The notes under the pieces: generated by a model
What the model was told of the DNA's origin: nothing
What the model saw: the letters and a program-made list of their open reading frames with translations, nothing else
Database searches by the model: none
Position numbers and translations under genes: made by a program
Shown here: positions 1-8,449 of the stretch, in pieces
How the letters are laid out: every line of letters starts with the position of its first letter
How positions within the stretch are numbered: the first letter of the stretch is position 1
NCBI GenBank assembly: GCA_900546295.1
Contig: URCK01000008.1
Span: 1 to 42,697, forward strand
Direction of reading: 5' to 3'
DNA length: 42,697 nt
DNA from: an uncultured Eubacteriales bacterium
GTDB lineage: Bacteria > Bacillota > Clostridia > Oscillospirales > Oscillospiraceae

Positions 1-431
1 AGCCGGTCTCCGCGCTGGACGTGTCCATTCAGGCGCAGATCATCAACCTGCTGAACGAGCTGCAGGATCAGTACAAGCTGACCTATCTCTTCATCAGCCA
101 CGACCTTTCCGTTGTTGAGCACATCTCCGACACCGTCGGCGTTATGTACCTCGGCAACCTCGTGGAATACGGCGCGAAGGAAGACATCTTCCGCAATCCC
201 CTCCACCCCTACACGAAGGCGCTCTTCTCCGCCATCCCCGTCCCCGACCCGACGGTGAAGATGAAGCGCATCGTGCTCGAAGGCTCCATCCCCTCCCCCG
301 CCAACCCGCCTAAGGGCTGCAAGTTCCACACCCGCTGCGCGAACTGCATGAAGTGCTGCGAGGAGGAGGCTCCCGTCCAGCGTGAGATCGAGCCGGGCCA
401 CTTCGTGTGCTGCCACCTCTACGATAAATGA
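1..431 (+). CDS. Oligopeptide/dipeptide ABC transporter ATP-binding protein, C-terminal part
   Basis: The reading frame is already open at the window edge (first full codon at base 3), so only the C-terminal ~142 residues are present. The visible part begins in the D-loop (PVSALDVS), follows with the switch-histidine segment (LFISHDLSVVEHI), and ends in the oligopeptide-transporter C-terminal domain with its PLHPYTKAL motif. A cysteine cluster follows (CKFHTRCANCMKC plus later Cys), which in OppD/OppF/DppD/DppF proteins binds an Fe-S cluster. The family powers peptide import from the cytoplasmic face of the membrane. It is the last transporter gene of an operon lying mostly outside the window and overlaps the next gene by an ATGA. 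OppF/DppF type is more likely than OppD, but the missing N-terminus prevents a firm choice. Confidence 0.93.
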   Translation, partial: PVSALDVSIQAQIINLLNELQDQYKLTYLFISHDLSVVEHISDTVGVMYLGNLVEYGAKEDIFRNPLHPYTKALFSAIPVPDPTVKMKRIVLEGSIPSPANPPKGCKFHTRCANCMKCCEEEAPVQREIEPGHFVCCHLYDK

Positions 432-727
432 GACGGAACGAGCGCATCTACAAGGATGACGACGGCCGCACCGTAGCCGACATGAGCGGCATCGAGCCGC
501 AGCCGATGCTCATTCCCCGCATTTACAAACGGCGTGACCGCGCGGATTTCCGCGAGCCGGACGCCCCCGACGCGAACGACCGTCCGTGGGATACGAGCGG
601 CGAGCTGAGCCGCGAGGAGCGCAACGCCGCCATCGGCGGCGCGCTGAAGGCAGGTCTTCTGATCGGACTTACCTTCCTTGTTGCCGGTGCGCTGGCGATC
701 ATCGCAATGCAGACCATGTGGTCGTAA
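428..727 (+). CDS. Small single-pass membrane protein of unknown function
   Basis: This 99-aa protein starts with an ATGA overlap on the ABC ATPase stop codon, so it is translationally coupled to the peptide transporter operon. The first ~70 residues are charged and rich in Asp, Arg and Pro, with no recognisable domain. Residues about 72-95 form one hydrophobic helix (KAGLLIGLTFLVAGALAIIA), predicting a cytoplasmic N-terminus and a C-terminal tail anchor. I do not recognise a family. Its position suggests an accessory to the transporter, but that is inference. A rho-independent terminator follows directly. Confidence 0.75.
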   Translation: MRRNERIYKDDDGRTVADMSGIEPQPMLIPRIYKRRDRADFREPDAPDANDRPWDTSGELSREERNAAIGGALKAGLLIGLTFLVAGALAIIAMQTMWS

Positions 728-736
728 TACGAACGA

Positions 737-770
737 AAGAGGGATCACCTTGACGGTGATCCCTCTTTTT
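737..770 (+). terminator. Rho-independent terminator of the peptide transporter operon
   Basis: A hairpin with arms AAAGAGGGATCACC and GGTGATCCCTCTTT around a short TTGAC loop runs into a T tract. It lies just after the small membrane-protein gene. The following bases to about 923 contain nothing I can support. Confidence 0.9.
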
Positions 771-923
771 GCGCCTTCTGAGGCGCTGTGAGAGCATTTG
801 ATCCGGCGGGGCTCCCCTTTTATCGGCCCGCCGCCTTGCAGCGCGCAGCGCTCACTGTGCGGCCTGCCGCGTCTTATCCTGAGCGCACAGGTCATCTTTC
901 GGTCGATACGGAAAGAGCGGACA

Positions 924-956
924 AAAAAAGAGCACCCAACAGGGTGCTCTTTTTCA
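924..956. terminator. Terminator of the hydroxyglutarate/glutaconyl-CoA operon
   Basis: The stem AAAGAGCACCC / GGGTGCTCTTT has A and T tracts on both sides, so it can work in both directions. On the minus strand it ends the nine-gene operon 12 bases after gcdB. On the plus strand it would back up the transporter terminator. Confidence 0.88.
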
Positions 957-968
957 AAAGCTTGTCGC

Positions 969-2228
969 TTAGCCGAACAGGGACATCAGGACGCCTGCGG
1001 CGATGGCGGAACCGATAACACCGGCAACGTTCGGGCCCATGGCGTGCATGAGCAGGAAGTTGGCGGGGTTCTCCTTCTGGCCGACGACCTGGGAAACACG
1101 CGCGGCCATCGGAACGGCGGAAACACCGGCGGAACCGATCAGCGGGTTGATCTTCTCCTTCAGGAAGAGGTTCATGAGCTTGGCAAGCAGGACGCCGCCC
1201 GCAGTACCGAAGCCGAAGGCAACGATACCCATCGCCATGATCTCGAGGGTCTGGACGGAGAGGAAGGTGGTCGCCGTGGCGGTAGCGCCGACGGTGAAGC
1301 CGAGGAAGATGGTGACGATGTTCATCAGCTCGTTACCGGCAGTCTTCTGCAGACGGTCGACAACGCCGGACTCCTTGAAGAGGTTACCGAGCATCAGGCA
1401 CGCGATCAGAGGAGCGGCGGAAGGAACGAGCAGCGCCACGAACACGGTGATCATGATGGGGAAGATGATCTTCTCGCGCTTGCTGACCTGACGCAGCGGG
1501 CGCATCACGATCTTGCGCTCTTCCTTGGTGGTCAGAGCCTTCATGATGGGGGGCTGGATGACCGGAACGAGCGCCATGTAAGAGTAAGCGGCAACGGCGA
1601 TGGGGCCGAGCAGCTCGGGAGCGAGACGGGAGGTGACGAAGATCGCGGTCGGGCCGTCAGCGCCGCCGATGATACCGATGGAGGCGGACTGCTGATAGGT
1701 GAAGCCCATGAACTGGGTGCCGACATAGGTCATGAAGATACCGAGCTGGGCGGCAGCGCCGAGCAGCAGGGACTTGGGGTTCGCGATCAGGGGGCCGAAG
1801 TCGGTCATCGTACCGACGCCCATGAAGATCAGGCAGGGGTAGATGCCCAGCTTAACGCCGAGGTAGAGGACGTCCAGAAGACCGAGGCTAACCGTGCTGC
1901 CGACAGCCCAGGGTGCAAGCACCGCCTCAGCAACGCCGGACTCTGCCATTTCTGTCAGGAATTCCTGCGTGATGGGCGCTCCTCCGAAGAGATCCCAATG
2001 GACGTGTCCGCCGGCGAAGAGGATCTCGTGGAACATCTCCGCGCCGGGGAGGTTGGTGCACAGCATACCGAAGGCAATGGGCAGCAGCAACAGCGGCTCA
2101 AAGCCCTTTACGATGGCCAGATACAGCAGCACGAAGGAAATGCCGATCATGATGAGGCACTTCCAGTTGCCGTCCTGACCAAACATATAGAAGCCGGTCT
2201 GCTGCAGGAAATTGATAATAGCAGGCAT
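969..2228 (-). CDS. gcdB: Glutaconyl-CoA decarboxylase beta subunit (Na+-translocating carboxybiotin decarboxylase)
   Basis: This 419-aa integral membrane protein belongs to the OadB/MmdB/GcdB family. It removes CO2 from carboxybiotin on the carrier subunit and uses the energy to move Na+ out of the cell. Many hydrophobic helices run along its length, and the family core GGADGPTAIFV lies near residues 190-200, containing the Asp that in OadB takes part in Na+ transport. The C-terminal half carries NPLIGSAGVSAVP and HAMGPNVAGVIGSAIAAG, typical of the family. It is last in the operon, 47 bases after the biotin carrier gene. The oxaloacetate and methylmalonyl-CoA homologues are excluded by context (gcdA, hgd and gct genes in the same operon). 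Confidence 0.95.
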   Translation of the reverse strand: MPAIINFLQQTGFYMFGQDGNWKCLIMIGISFVLLYLAIVKGFEPLLLLPIAFGMLCTNLPGAEMFHEILFAGGHVHWDLFGGAPITQEFLTEMAESGVAEAVLAPWAVGSTVSLGLLDVLYLGVKLGIYPCLIFMGVGTMTDFGPLIANPKSLLLGAAAQLGIFMTYVGTQFMGFTYQQSASIGIIGGADGPTAIFVTSRLAPELLGPIAVAAYSYMALVPVIQPPIMKALTTKEERKIVMRPLRQVSKREKIIFPIMITVFVALLVPSAAPLIACLMLGNLFKESGVVDRLQKTAGNELMNIVTIFLGFTVGATATATTFLSVQTLEIMAMGIVAFGFGTAGGVLLAKLMNLFLKEKINPLIGSAGVSAVPMAARVSQVVGQKENPANFLLMHAMGPNVAGVIGSAIAAGVLMSLFG

Positions 2229-2275
2229 TTATGTTTCTTTTCCTTTCACAGTTAATTCGAGGAGGTTGCTGTAGC

Positions 2276-2692
2276 TTAGCCGATGACGCAGAGAACGTCA
2301 CCGGGGTTCACAGCAGCGCCCTTGGCAACTGCAACGGAGGAAACGGTGCCCGCGCAGGGAGCGAAGATCTCGTTCTCCATCTTCATGGCCTCGAGGATGA
2401 AGAGCAGATCGCCCTCCTTGACAGCCTGACCGGCGGCGACCTTCACATCGAGGATGGTGCCGGGCATGGGGCTGGCGACAGTGCCGGCGCCGGCGGGAGC
2501 GGCAGCCTTGGGAGCGGCAGCGGGAGCAGCGGCAGGAGCGTGAGCAGCAGCGGGAGCGGGAGCGGCAGCGCGGGCAACGGGAGCCGCGGCAGCGCGGGAG
2601 ACGGGAGCGGAAGCCATGCGGCCGCCGGCAGCGGACTCGACGGTGACTTCGTAGGTGGTGCCGTTAACGGTGACATTGTACTGCTTGATCAT
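2276..2692 (-). CDS. gcdC: Glutaconyl-CoA decarboxylase biotin carrier (gamma) subunit
   Basis: This 138-aa protein carries biotin between the carboxyltransferase (GcdA) and the membrane decarboxylase (GcdB). The C-terminal biotinyl domain shows the canonical EAMKMEN motif, with the biotinylated lysine at about residue 104, and the downstream half-domain ending GDVLCVIG. The N-terminal ~25 residues form a beta-rich segment (YNVTVNGTTYEVTVES). It is joined by a flexible Ala/Pro-rich linker (about residues 28-70) that lets the biotin domain swing. A. fermentans is known to have two carriers (GcdC1 and GcdC2), but only one is present here. Confidence 0.95.
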   Translation of the reverse strand: MIKQYNVTVNGTTYEVTVESAAGGRMASAPVSRAAAAPVARAAAPAPAAAHAPAAAPAAAPKAAAPAGAGTVASPMPGTILDVKVAAGQAVKEGDLLFILEAMKMENEIFAPCAGTVSSVAVAKGAAVNPGDVLCVIG

Positions 2693-2716
2693 AGTTGTTT
2701 TCTCCTAAAAATAAAA

Positions 2717-2989
2717 TTAGATTTTTTTGATGTTCACGATGTTCATGCTGCGGGAGGGAATACCGATCTCCTCGGAGAGAGCGGCAGTGATCGCGGCCAC
2801 GATCTCAGGCTGCATCCCCTGCGGCTTGGGTGCGGGGGCGGCAACAGGAGCAGCGGCAGCAGCGGCGGGCGCCTTTTCTTTGCCCTTGAGGACCGCACCC
2901 ATCACCATGGTGAGGAAAATGATGCAGATCAGGCCAAAGAAGACCGTACCGATACCCATCAGGGTAACGAAAATCGGGCTGTATTCCAT
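2717..2989 (-). CDS. gcdD: Glutaconyl-CoA decarboxylase delta subunit (small membrane anchor, OadG-like)
   Basis: This 90-aa protein has one N-terminal transmembrane helix (about residues 8-32), an Ala/Pro linker (about 40-56) and a conserved C-terminal segment (EIVAAITAALSEEIG). That is the layout of OadG/GcdD subunits, which hold the soluble carboxyltransferase and carrier against the beta subunit. It sits between hgdB and the biotin carrier gene. An AAGGAAG ribosome binding site precedes the ATG. Confidence 0.87.
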   Translation of the reverse strand: MEYSPIFVTLMGIGTVFFGLICIIFLTMVMGAVLKGKEKAPAAAAAAPVAAPAPKPQGMQPEIVAAITAALSEEIGIPSRSMNIVNIKKI

Positions 2990-3081
2990 TTCTTCCTTTT
3001 ACCTTTCAATTTTGGATTATAGCAAAGCGTTTGCCCTTCTTGCAAGCGCCAGTGCTCATTTTTTGCAGCGATTTAACGACC

Positions 3082-3111
3082 TTTCCCCCCTGCCTTTCGA
3101 CAGGAGGGAAA
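3082..3111 (-). other. Intercistronic hairpin between hgdB and gcdD
   Basis: Within the 133-base gap between the hgdB stop and gcdD start, TTTCCCTCCTG pairs with CAGGGGGGAAA (minus strand; one G-U pair) around an 8-base loop. No T tract follows, so it is not a normal terminator. It could be an RNA processing or stabilising structure that sets different levels for the dehydratase half and the membrane-pump half of the operon (inference). Confidence 0.55.
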
Positions 3112-3122
3112 GAGGGTCATCC

Positions 3123-4268
3123 TTACTGCACGGACAGAACGTCGGCAAACGCCTGAATGGCGGTCGCCGCCTGGCCGAAGTCACGCATCTGCTGGTCAAC
3201 ACCGAGCTTGATGAAGGGGATACCGGCGGCGTCGAGCGCCTTCTTGAGGTACGGGAACTCCATCTCCTCGGGGTCGCAGAACTGCTGCATGAAGAGCACG
3301 AGGCCCTGAGCGCCGGATTCCTTGACCATGTTGGCAACGAACTCGCCGCGGCGGTTCTTGCTGGACTGCGGATCGTAGAGCAGCACGTCGTAGTCAGTGT
3401 TGGTGAACTGCTCGACGAGAGCCATCATCGGATCGCCCTCCTCGCTCGCGTCGGTGCGGAACGCGCGGGACTCATGGGCAACATCGTCCGCCGCGATGGC
3501 AACGTTGTTGTCCTTGAAGATCTTCAGCAGCGCCGGGTTATCGCAGATGATGCCGGAGGTGACGACCTTGACGCCGTTCCACTTGGCGGCGGGCAGCGCC
3601 TTGAGCTCGGCGTTGAGCACCTCGAGCTTCTCGGTGTACTCGGCCTTATCCATGAACCAGGCAGCCTTGAGGACGGCCGAGCGCATGATCGGGTCGACGA
3701 CGTCGCAGTGCTCGCTTGCGAGCTTGACGAACTCGCGGCGGGCGGCGCGGGACTTGTTGTAGACCTTGATGGCCGCAGCGATGTCCTCGCTCTTGATCTC
3801 GTGACCGGCGATCTTTTCAAGACCGGCCTTGACGTTGTTGTACTGATCCAGGCAGAACTGCTTGCCCCAGTCGGCAAAGCGGTTCTGAGGATGGGCGAGG
3901 AAGATGCAGGGCAGCTTCTCGCTCATGGCGACGCGGATGTTCTGGCTCATGGGGCGCAGCGTGTCGCAGATGGTCGGGGTGATGACGCCGTCGAGCAGGT
4001 CCATCGTGCCGTCAAGCAGCATCTCGAGGTCGAGCTGGGCGATGGTGCAATAGAAGGTCGCGCAGTATTCCTTGGAGCGCTGCTCGGTCTTGTTGTTGCT
4101 GCCCCACATGCCGAACGGCATCATACCGGCGGCGTAAACCAGCTCTTCGGGGGCGTAATAAGGCATCACGCCGATGCACTTTTTGCCTGCGTCCTTATAG
4201 GCCTTGAGCTGGCCCTTGGGATTGGCGGCAACAGCGGAAAATTCATTAACGATAGCTTCGATACTCAT
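3123..4268 (-). CDS. hgdB: (R)-2-hydroxyglutaryl-CoA dehydratase beta subunit
   Basis: This 381-aa protein is close to the 379-aa HgdB of A. fermentans. With HgdA it forms component D, the oxygen-sensitive Fe-S enzyme that removes water from (R)-2-hydroxyglutaryl-CoA by a ketyl-radical mechanism after ATP-driven electron injection by HgdC. Recognisable family segments are CIGVMPYYAPEELVYAAGMMP near the N-terminus, where the Cys is a candidate cluster ligand, and LFMQQFCDPEEMEFPYLKKAL near the C-terminus. It starts 14 bases after the hgdA stop with a GGAGG-type ribosome binding site. Confidence 0.95.
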   Translation of the reverse strand: MSIEAIVNEFSAVAANPKGQLKAYKDAGKKCIGVMPYYAPEELVYAAGMMPFGMWGSNNKTEQRSKEYCATFYCTIAQLDLEMLLDGTMDLLDGVITPTICDTLRPMSQNIRVAMSEKLPCIFLAHPQNRFADWGKQFCLDQYNNVKAGLEKIAGHEIKSEDIAAAIKVYNKSRAARREFVKLASEHCDVVDPIMRSAVLKAAWFMDKAEYTEKLEVLNAELKALPAAKWNGVKVVTSGIICDNPALLKIFKDNNVAIAADDVAHESRAFRTDASEEGDPMMALVEQFTNTDYDVLLYDPQSSKNRRGEFVANMVKESGAQGLVLFMQQFCDPEEMEFPYLKKALDAAGIPFIKLGVDQQMRDFGQAATAIQAFADVLSVQ

Positions 4269-4282
4269 TTTTGCACGCCTCC

Positions 4283-5728
4283 TTAGTCTTTCTTGTTGGC
4301 TTCCATAGCCTCGACCAGACCCTGCACGCGGGTCGCGTACTGCGCTTCGTTGAAGTTGCGCGGGTCAGCCTGGTCGCCGTCGAAACCGGCGCAGGGCACG
4401 CCGAGGTCAGCGGTGAAGCGGCGCTGCATCTCGGCCATGTAACCGGACCAGGGCTTGCAGGAGCGGTTGTAGTGGACGAGCACGCCGTCGACCTTATTGT
4501 CGCGGCAGATGCCCTCACGCCAGGCAACGCCCTGCTCGATGCAGACGGAGTTGGGCGCCTTGTAGTAAGCGCGGGCCATTTCGTCCATGTTGTTGTAAAC
4601 AAAGCCGAACGCGGGCGCGTACACAACTGCGGTGACGTTGATGCCATTCTCCTTGAGGGGCTTAAAGAGGTTCGGGAGCTTCGGCCAGCAGGGGATGCCC
4701 TCGAACATGACGCGGTACTGCTCGGGGAAGGGCAGCGTGGAGGTGCCTTCCTCAATGTTCTTCTGCAGGTCCTTGGACAGGAGTTCGAAAGCGTCGGCAG
4801 CAGCTTCCTTGCCGCGGGCGGTGACGACATCGGCCATGTGGTTGAAGAGGTCGAAGCCGCTCATCGGGGCGGGCTTGTACTGCAGGAAGTCGCAGACCTT
4901 CAGCCAGTTCTGCGCGGTGCGGTTGGCGTGCTTGCAGGCGAGCTCGAACTTCTCCTCGTCGAACTTCTTGCCGGTGAGCTTTTCAAGCTCATGGATGGCA
5001 TTGTCGAACTGAGCGCGGACGTACTTGACAGCGGAATCGCTGACTTCCACGGTGTTGTTGTAGGGGATATCGACCATGATGAGGGGGATGTTGCACATAC
5101 GGGCGATATTCTCGTACCATTTGGTCATGCAGTTGCAGATGTTGTTGCAGCAGAGGACGAAGTCCGGCTGGGGGATGCGCATCTGCTTGTAGGGCTTGAT
5201 GGCCTCGCGGCGGAAGTTCTTGTAGGCGATCTCCTTCTCGGTGGTCTCGGGCAGCGCCTCGATCTCGTAGATATCGTCAAGAACGGTGTAGGGGACCTGC
5301 GTCTTGGGGTCCTTCTTGGGCTTGCCGGTCTCAGGATCGATGACGACCTTGCCGTTCTCGTCCTTGAGGGGCTTGCCGCTGTTGGGGTCGATGATGAACT
5401 CGAGGGTCTCGGGGTCGAACTTACGGCTTGCGCGCTTACCGGCAGCGTAAGCGAGGGAGATACGGGCATAGCCGCAGATATCATTGTCGAAGCCGAGGTC
5501 TTCCGCGGCCTGGCACATGATCTCGCCGTCGCGCTGGGCGGCGATACCGGCAGCCTGGTTCTCCGGATACATCACGTTGAGGTCAAAGGCCTCAGCAAGC
5601 TCGCAGGGGAACTTGGAGCTGGACCAACCGACCAGCTTACCCTGCTTCTTCGCTTCACGGGCATCGGCATAGACGTCATCGACGACCTTGCGCAGAGCAA
5701 GCACGCCGGGACTGACTTGTTTCGCCAT
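4283..5728 (-). CDS. hgdA: (R)-2-hydroxyglutaryl-CoA dehydratase alpha subunit
   Basis: This 481-aa protein matches A. fermentans HgdA (477 aa) closely from its first residues (VSPGVLALRKVVDDVY) to its end (RVQGLVEAMEAN). It includes the long charged Gly/Lys/Asp/Pro-rich insertion at about residues 105-150 that also occurs in HgdA. Family marks include WSSSKFPCELAEAF, PDFVLCCNNICNCMTKWYEN and HYNRSCKPWSGYM, whose cysteines are candidate [4Fe-4S] ligands. It forms the dehydratase heterodimer with HgdB, encoded directly downstream. Confidence 0.96.
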   Translation of the reverse strand: MAKQVSPGVLALRKVVDDVYADAREAKKQGKLVGWSSSKFPCELAEAFDLNVMYPENQAAGIAAQRDGEIMCQAAEDLGFDNDICGYARISLAYAAGKRASRKFDPETLEFIIDPNSGKPLKDENGKVVIDPETGKPKKDPKTQVPYTVLDDIYEIEALPETTEKEIAYKNFRREAIKPYKQMRIPQPDFVLCCNNICNCMTKWYENIARMCNIPLIMVDIPYNNTVEVSDSAVKYVRAQFDNAIHELEKLTGKKFDEEKFELACKHANRTAQNWLKVCDFLQYKPAPMSGFDLFNHMADVVTARGKEAAADAFELLSKDLQKNIEEGTSTLPFPEQYRVMFEGIPCWPKLPNLFKPLKENGINVTAVVYAPAFGFVYNNMDEMARAYYKAPNSVCIEQGVAWREGICRDNKVDGVLVHYNRSCKPWSGYMAEMQRRFTADLGVPCAGFDGDQADPRNFNEAQYATRVQGLVEAMEANKKD

Positions 5729-5780
5729 GATTGATTCCTCCTAATGCGATATAGAAAAATTTGATAACGAATGATGGGGA

Positions 5781-6569
5781 TTATTTGTTCTTCAAAGCCT
5801 TCTGGTAGGCAAACAGAGCGGCGCCGAGCGCACCGTTATACTGCGTGAGGGGCGTGGTGTGGATCTCGTGGCCGAGCTGCTCCTGAAGGGCTTTCACGAT
5901 GCCGTGGTTCTGTGCGACACCGCCGGTCATCACCACGTCGTCGCGCACACCGATGCGGTGGCAGAGGCCGGAAACGCGGCCGGCGACGGACTTGTGGATG
6001 CCGTGGATGATGTCGCACTTGTTTGTGCCCATGGCGAGCTGCGAGATGACCTCGCTCTCGGCAAAGACCGTGCAGGTCGAGCTGATACCGACCTCCTTGG
6101 TCGACTTGTCGCCAAGGTCGCCGAGATCTTCGACCTTCACCTCCAGCACGCGGGCCATGACATCGAGGAAGCGGCCGGTACCGGCTGCACACTTGTCGTT
6201 CATGACGAAGTTCTTCATCATGCCGTTCTCGATCTCGATGACCTTCACATCCTGCCCGCCGATATCGACGACCGTGCGCACGTTCGGAAACAGGAACGCC
6301 GCGCCCTTGGCGTGGCAGGAAAGCTCGCTCATCTGCATGTCGGCAAGGCCGTCAAGGCTGTTGCGCCCGTAGCCCGTGGCAAGGACGAAGTCCATCTGCT
6401 CGCGCGTCATGCCCGCGTTTTCCAACACCTGAGCGATTGCGCGGGATGGACCCGACGTGCCCGTGCCGACAGCGACGAGGGACTTGGCAACGATCTCGCT
6501 GCCGTCTTTTAAGATCACACATTTCGACGCGGTGGAGCCGACGTCGATACCCATGGTATAAATGCTCAT
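5781..6569 (-). CDS. hgdC: 2-hydroxyglutaryl-CoA dehydratase activator (ATP-dependent archerase)
   Basis: This 262-aa ASKHA-fold ATPase (component A) is a homodimer sharing one [4Fe-4S] cluster. It hydrolyses ATP to push a low-potential electron into the HgdAB dehydratase. The sequence shows the phosphate-binding segment MGIDVGSTASK, the second nucleotide motif DIGGQDVK, the cluster ligands Cys127 (NDKCAAGTG) and Cys166 (STCTVFAESEV), and the adenosine motif MTGGVAQN. Both cysteines are at the same residue numbers as in the A. fermentans protein. The gene order gcdA-hgdC-hgdA-hgdB is also that of A. fermentans. Confidence 0.97.
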   Translation of the reverse strand: MSIYTMGIDVGSTASKCVILKDGSEIVAKSLVAVGTGTSGPSRAIAQVLENAGMTREQMDFVLATGYGRNSLDGLADMQMSELSCHAKGAAFLFPNVRTVVDIGGQDVKVIEIENGMMKNFVMNDKCAAGTGRFLDVMARVLEVKVEDLGDLGDKSTKEVGISSTCTVFAESEVISQLAMGTNKCDIIHGIHKSVAGRVSGLCHRIGVRDDVVMTGGVAQNHGIVKALQEQLGHEIHTTPLTQYNGALGAALFAYQKALKNK

Positions 6570-6648
6570 TGTACTCTCCGTTTGCCTTCCCGTGCGCTGC
6601 GCGGTTCTTGCCTCCGCGCAGCGCCGGGAAAAGCATTGTTGTGATATT

Positions 6649-8418
6649 TTACTGCGCGTTCAGGGCGTCGTAGTCGCGGATGACGCGCGGCAGCAGCATC
6701 TGATGGACCGGGCAGATGCTCTCGGGGTTCTGGTAGCAGGCGTTGGCGAAGGCCTGGATGTAGGGACGCATATCGTTCATGTCGACGATCTCGTCGGTCA
6801 TGCCTGCCTTGGCGCAGAACTTCGGGCTGGACTTCTTGGCGTAGTCCTGGATCAGCGCGTTCATCTTGTCGATGGTGGGCTGCAGATCCTCGCCGGCCTT
6901 CTCTTCCTTCACGAGACGGCGGGCATACATGGCGGCCGCAGCGGTCTCGCCGTGCATGACGTAGATCTCGGTGGTGGCGGTGCCGATGGAGAAGGCGTTG
7001 TTGTCGTTGCCCTGCGGGCCGCCGAGGACGTAGTGCGCCGCAGCGGTGCCCTTGCGGAGGGTGATCTCCATCATCGGCAGCTTGCTGGACTGGATGGAGT
7101 AGATGAGGCTCTGGCCGAGGCCGAGCAGCTCCGCGCGCTCAGCGTCGTTGCCGACGTCGATACCGGTGGTATCCTGGACCCACAGCATCGGGATGCGGTC
7201 ACGAGCGCAGAGGGTGACGAACTCGTTCATCTTGATGAGGCCCTGACGGTACAGCTTGCCGCCCACGCCCATCGCCTGGCCATAGGTTGCCATCTTGTAC
7301 TCGGGATAATTCATCAGCATGCCCTGATAGTTGGCGACGACGCCGACGAGCAGACCGTCGATCTTGGCAAGACCGGTGATCATCTCGGGGCCGTAGCCGT
7401 GCTTGTACTCCATGAACTCGGAGCCGTCGAACAGGCGCGCGAGGACCTCGACCATGTCGTAGGAGCGCTTCTGGTTGAAGGGAACGATGCTGTAGAGATC
7501 GTTCGCGTCGAAGAGGGGCTCCTTCGGATCGTCAACGCGGAAGAACTCGGGATCGTAAGCGGGCAGCATGTCCATGTACTTACGGATACCGGCGAGCACA
7601 CCCTCTTCATCGGCGTAGACTTCGCGGAAGAAGCCGGTCTCGCCATAGTGGATGGCGACAGTGCCGGGGATATCGCTCTTGAGGTTCTTCTGTGCCTTGA
7701 TGAGCGCCTCGGCAGCTTCCTTGTCCACATGGCCCTTGGGGCTCATGCCGCCGACGATACCGGCGCCGCCGACTGCCATGTTGGCGTCCTGATGCGCGAT
7801 CAGGATGGTCGGGGAGATGGAGTGATAGCCGCCGCCTGCGGGGTTGGTGCCGTAGATGCCGACGATGACGGGCACGCCCATCTGGTTCAGCTCGCTGTTG
7901 CGATAGAACGGGGTGCCGCCGCCGCGGCGGTTGGGATAGACCTTCTCCTGCTCGTCGAGCTTAACGCCGGAGCAGTTGAGGACGTAAACGAGGGGGATGC
8001 GCAGGCGCTTGGCCGTGTCGCTGCCGCGCAGCAGGCTATCGGCCTGGCCGGGGACCCAAGCACCGGCGAGCTTCTTGTTGTCGCTCGCGATGATGACGGC
8101 CCACTTGCCGTCGATGCGGCCGAGGCCCTTGACGATGCCGACGCTGCCGTTCTTGTTGTCCTGGGGGTTGTAGAGGCTGTTGAGGGGGCACCAGGTGCCT
8201 TCGTCAACAAGCTCCATGATGCGCTGCATCGCCGTCCACTGACCGGACTCGTTGAGAGCCTCGGTGCTCTTGCCGGCCTCGAGGGCAGCCTCGCGGATCT
8301 CGTGGATCTCCTGCTCGACCGCCTGGATCTCAGCAGCGTTGTCCTCGTGGAACGTGCCGAGCTCCTTGCCGATCACCGGCATATTCTGGAAATAAGAGGG
8401 CATGGAATATTCGCTCAT
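6649..8418 (-). CDS. gcdA: Glutaconyl-CoA decarboxylase carboxyltransferase (alpha) subunit
   Basis: This 589-aa protein (A. fermentans GcdA is 587 aa) moves the carboxyl group from glutaconyl-CoA to biotin on GcdC, giving crotonyl-CoA. It has the two-crotonase-fold carboxyltransferase architecture of acyl-CoA carboxylase/decarboxylase alpha subunits. The N-terminal half contains GIYGTNPAGGGYHSISPT, and the C-terminal half contains LWVQDTTGIDVGNDAE and the oxyanion-type Gly/Ala-rich segment KGTAAAHYVLGGPQG. It lies between gctB and hgdC in a minus-strand operon, with a GGAG ribosome binding site in front of the ATG. Confidence 0.96.
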   Translation of the reverse strand: MSEYSMPSYFQNMPVIGKELGTFHEDNAAEIQAVEQEIHEIREAALEAGKSTEALNESGQWTAMQRIMELVDEGTWCPLNSLYNPQDNKNGSVGIVKGLGRIDGKWAVIIASDNKKLAGAWVPGQADSLLRGSDTAKRLRIPLVYVLNCSGVKLDEQEKVYPNRRGGGTPFYRNSELNQMGVPVIVGIYGTNPAGGGYHSISPTILIAHQDANMAVGGAGIVGGMSPKGHVDKEAAEALIKAQKNLKSDIPGTVAIHYGETGFFREVYADEEGVLAGIRKYMDMLPAYDPEFFRVDDPKEPLFDANDLYSIVPFNQKRSYDMVEVLARLFDGSEFMEYKHGYGPEMITGLAKIDGLLVGVVANYQGMLMNYPEYKMATYGQAMGVGGKLYRQGLIKMNEFVTLCARDRIPMLWVQDTTGIDVGNDAERAELLGLGQSLIYSIQSSKLPMMEITLRKGTAAAHYVLGGPQGNDNNAFSIGTATTEIYVMHGETAAAAMYARRLVKEEKAGEDLQPTIDKMNALIQDYAKKSSPKFCAKAGMTDEIVDMNDMRPYIQAFANACYQNPESICPVHQMLLPRVIRDYDALNAQ

Positions 8419-8449
8419 ATTTTGTTCTCCTTCTTATTGAAATAACAAA

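Noticed and set aside
798..2255. A 485-codon plus-strand frame opposite gcdB
   Set aside because: The composition (His/Gly/Asp/Arg/Glu-rich, no hydrophobic core) and full antisense overlap with gcdB indicate a shadow frame. It also crosses a terminator.
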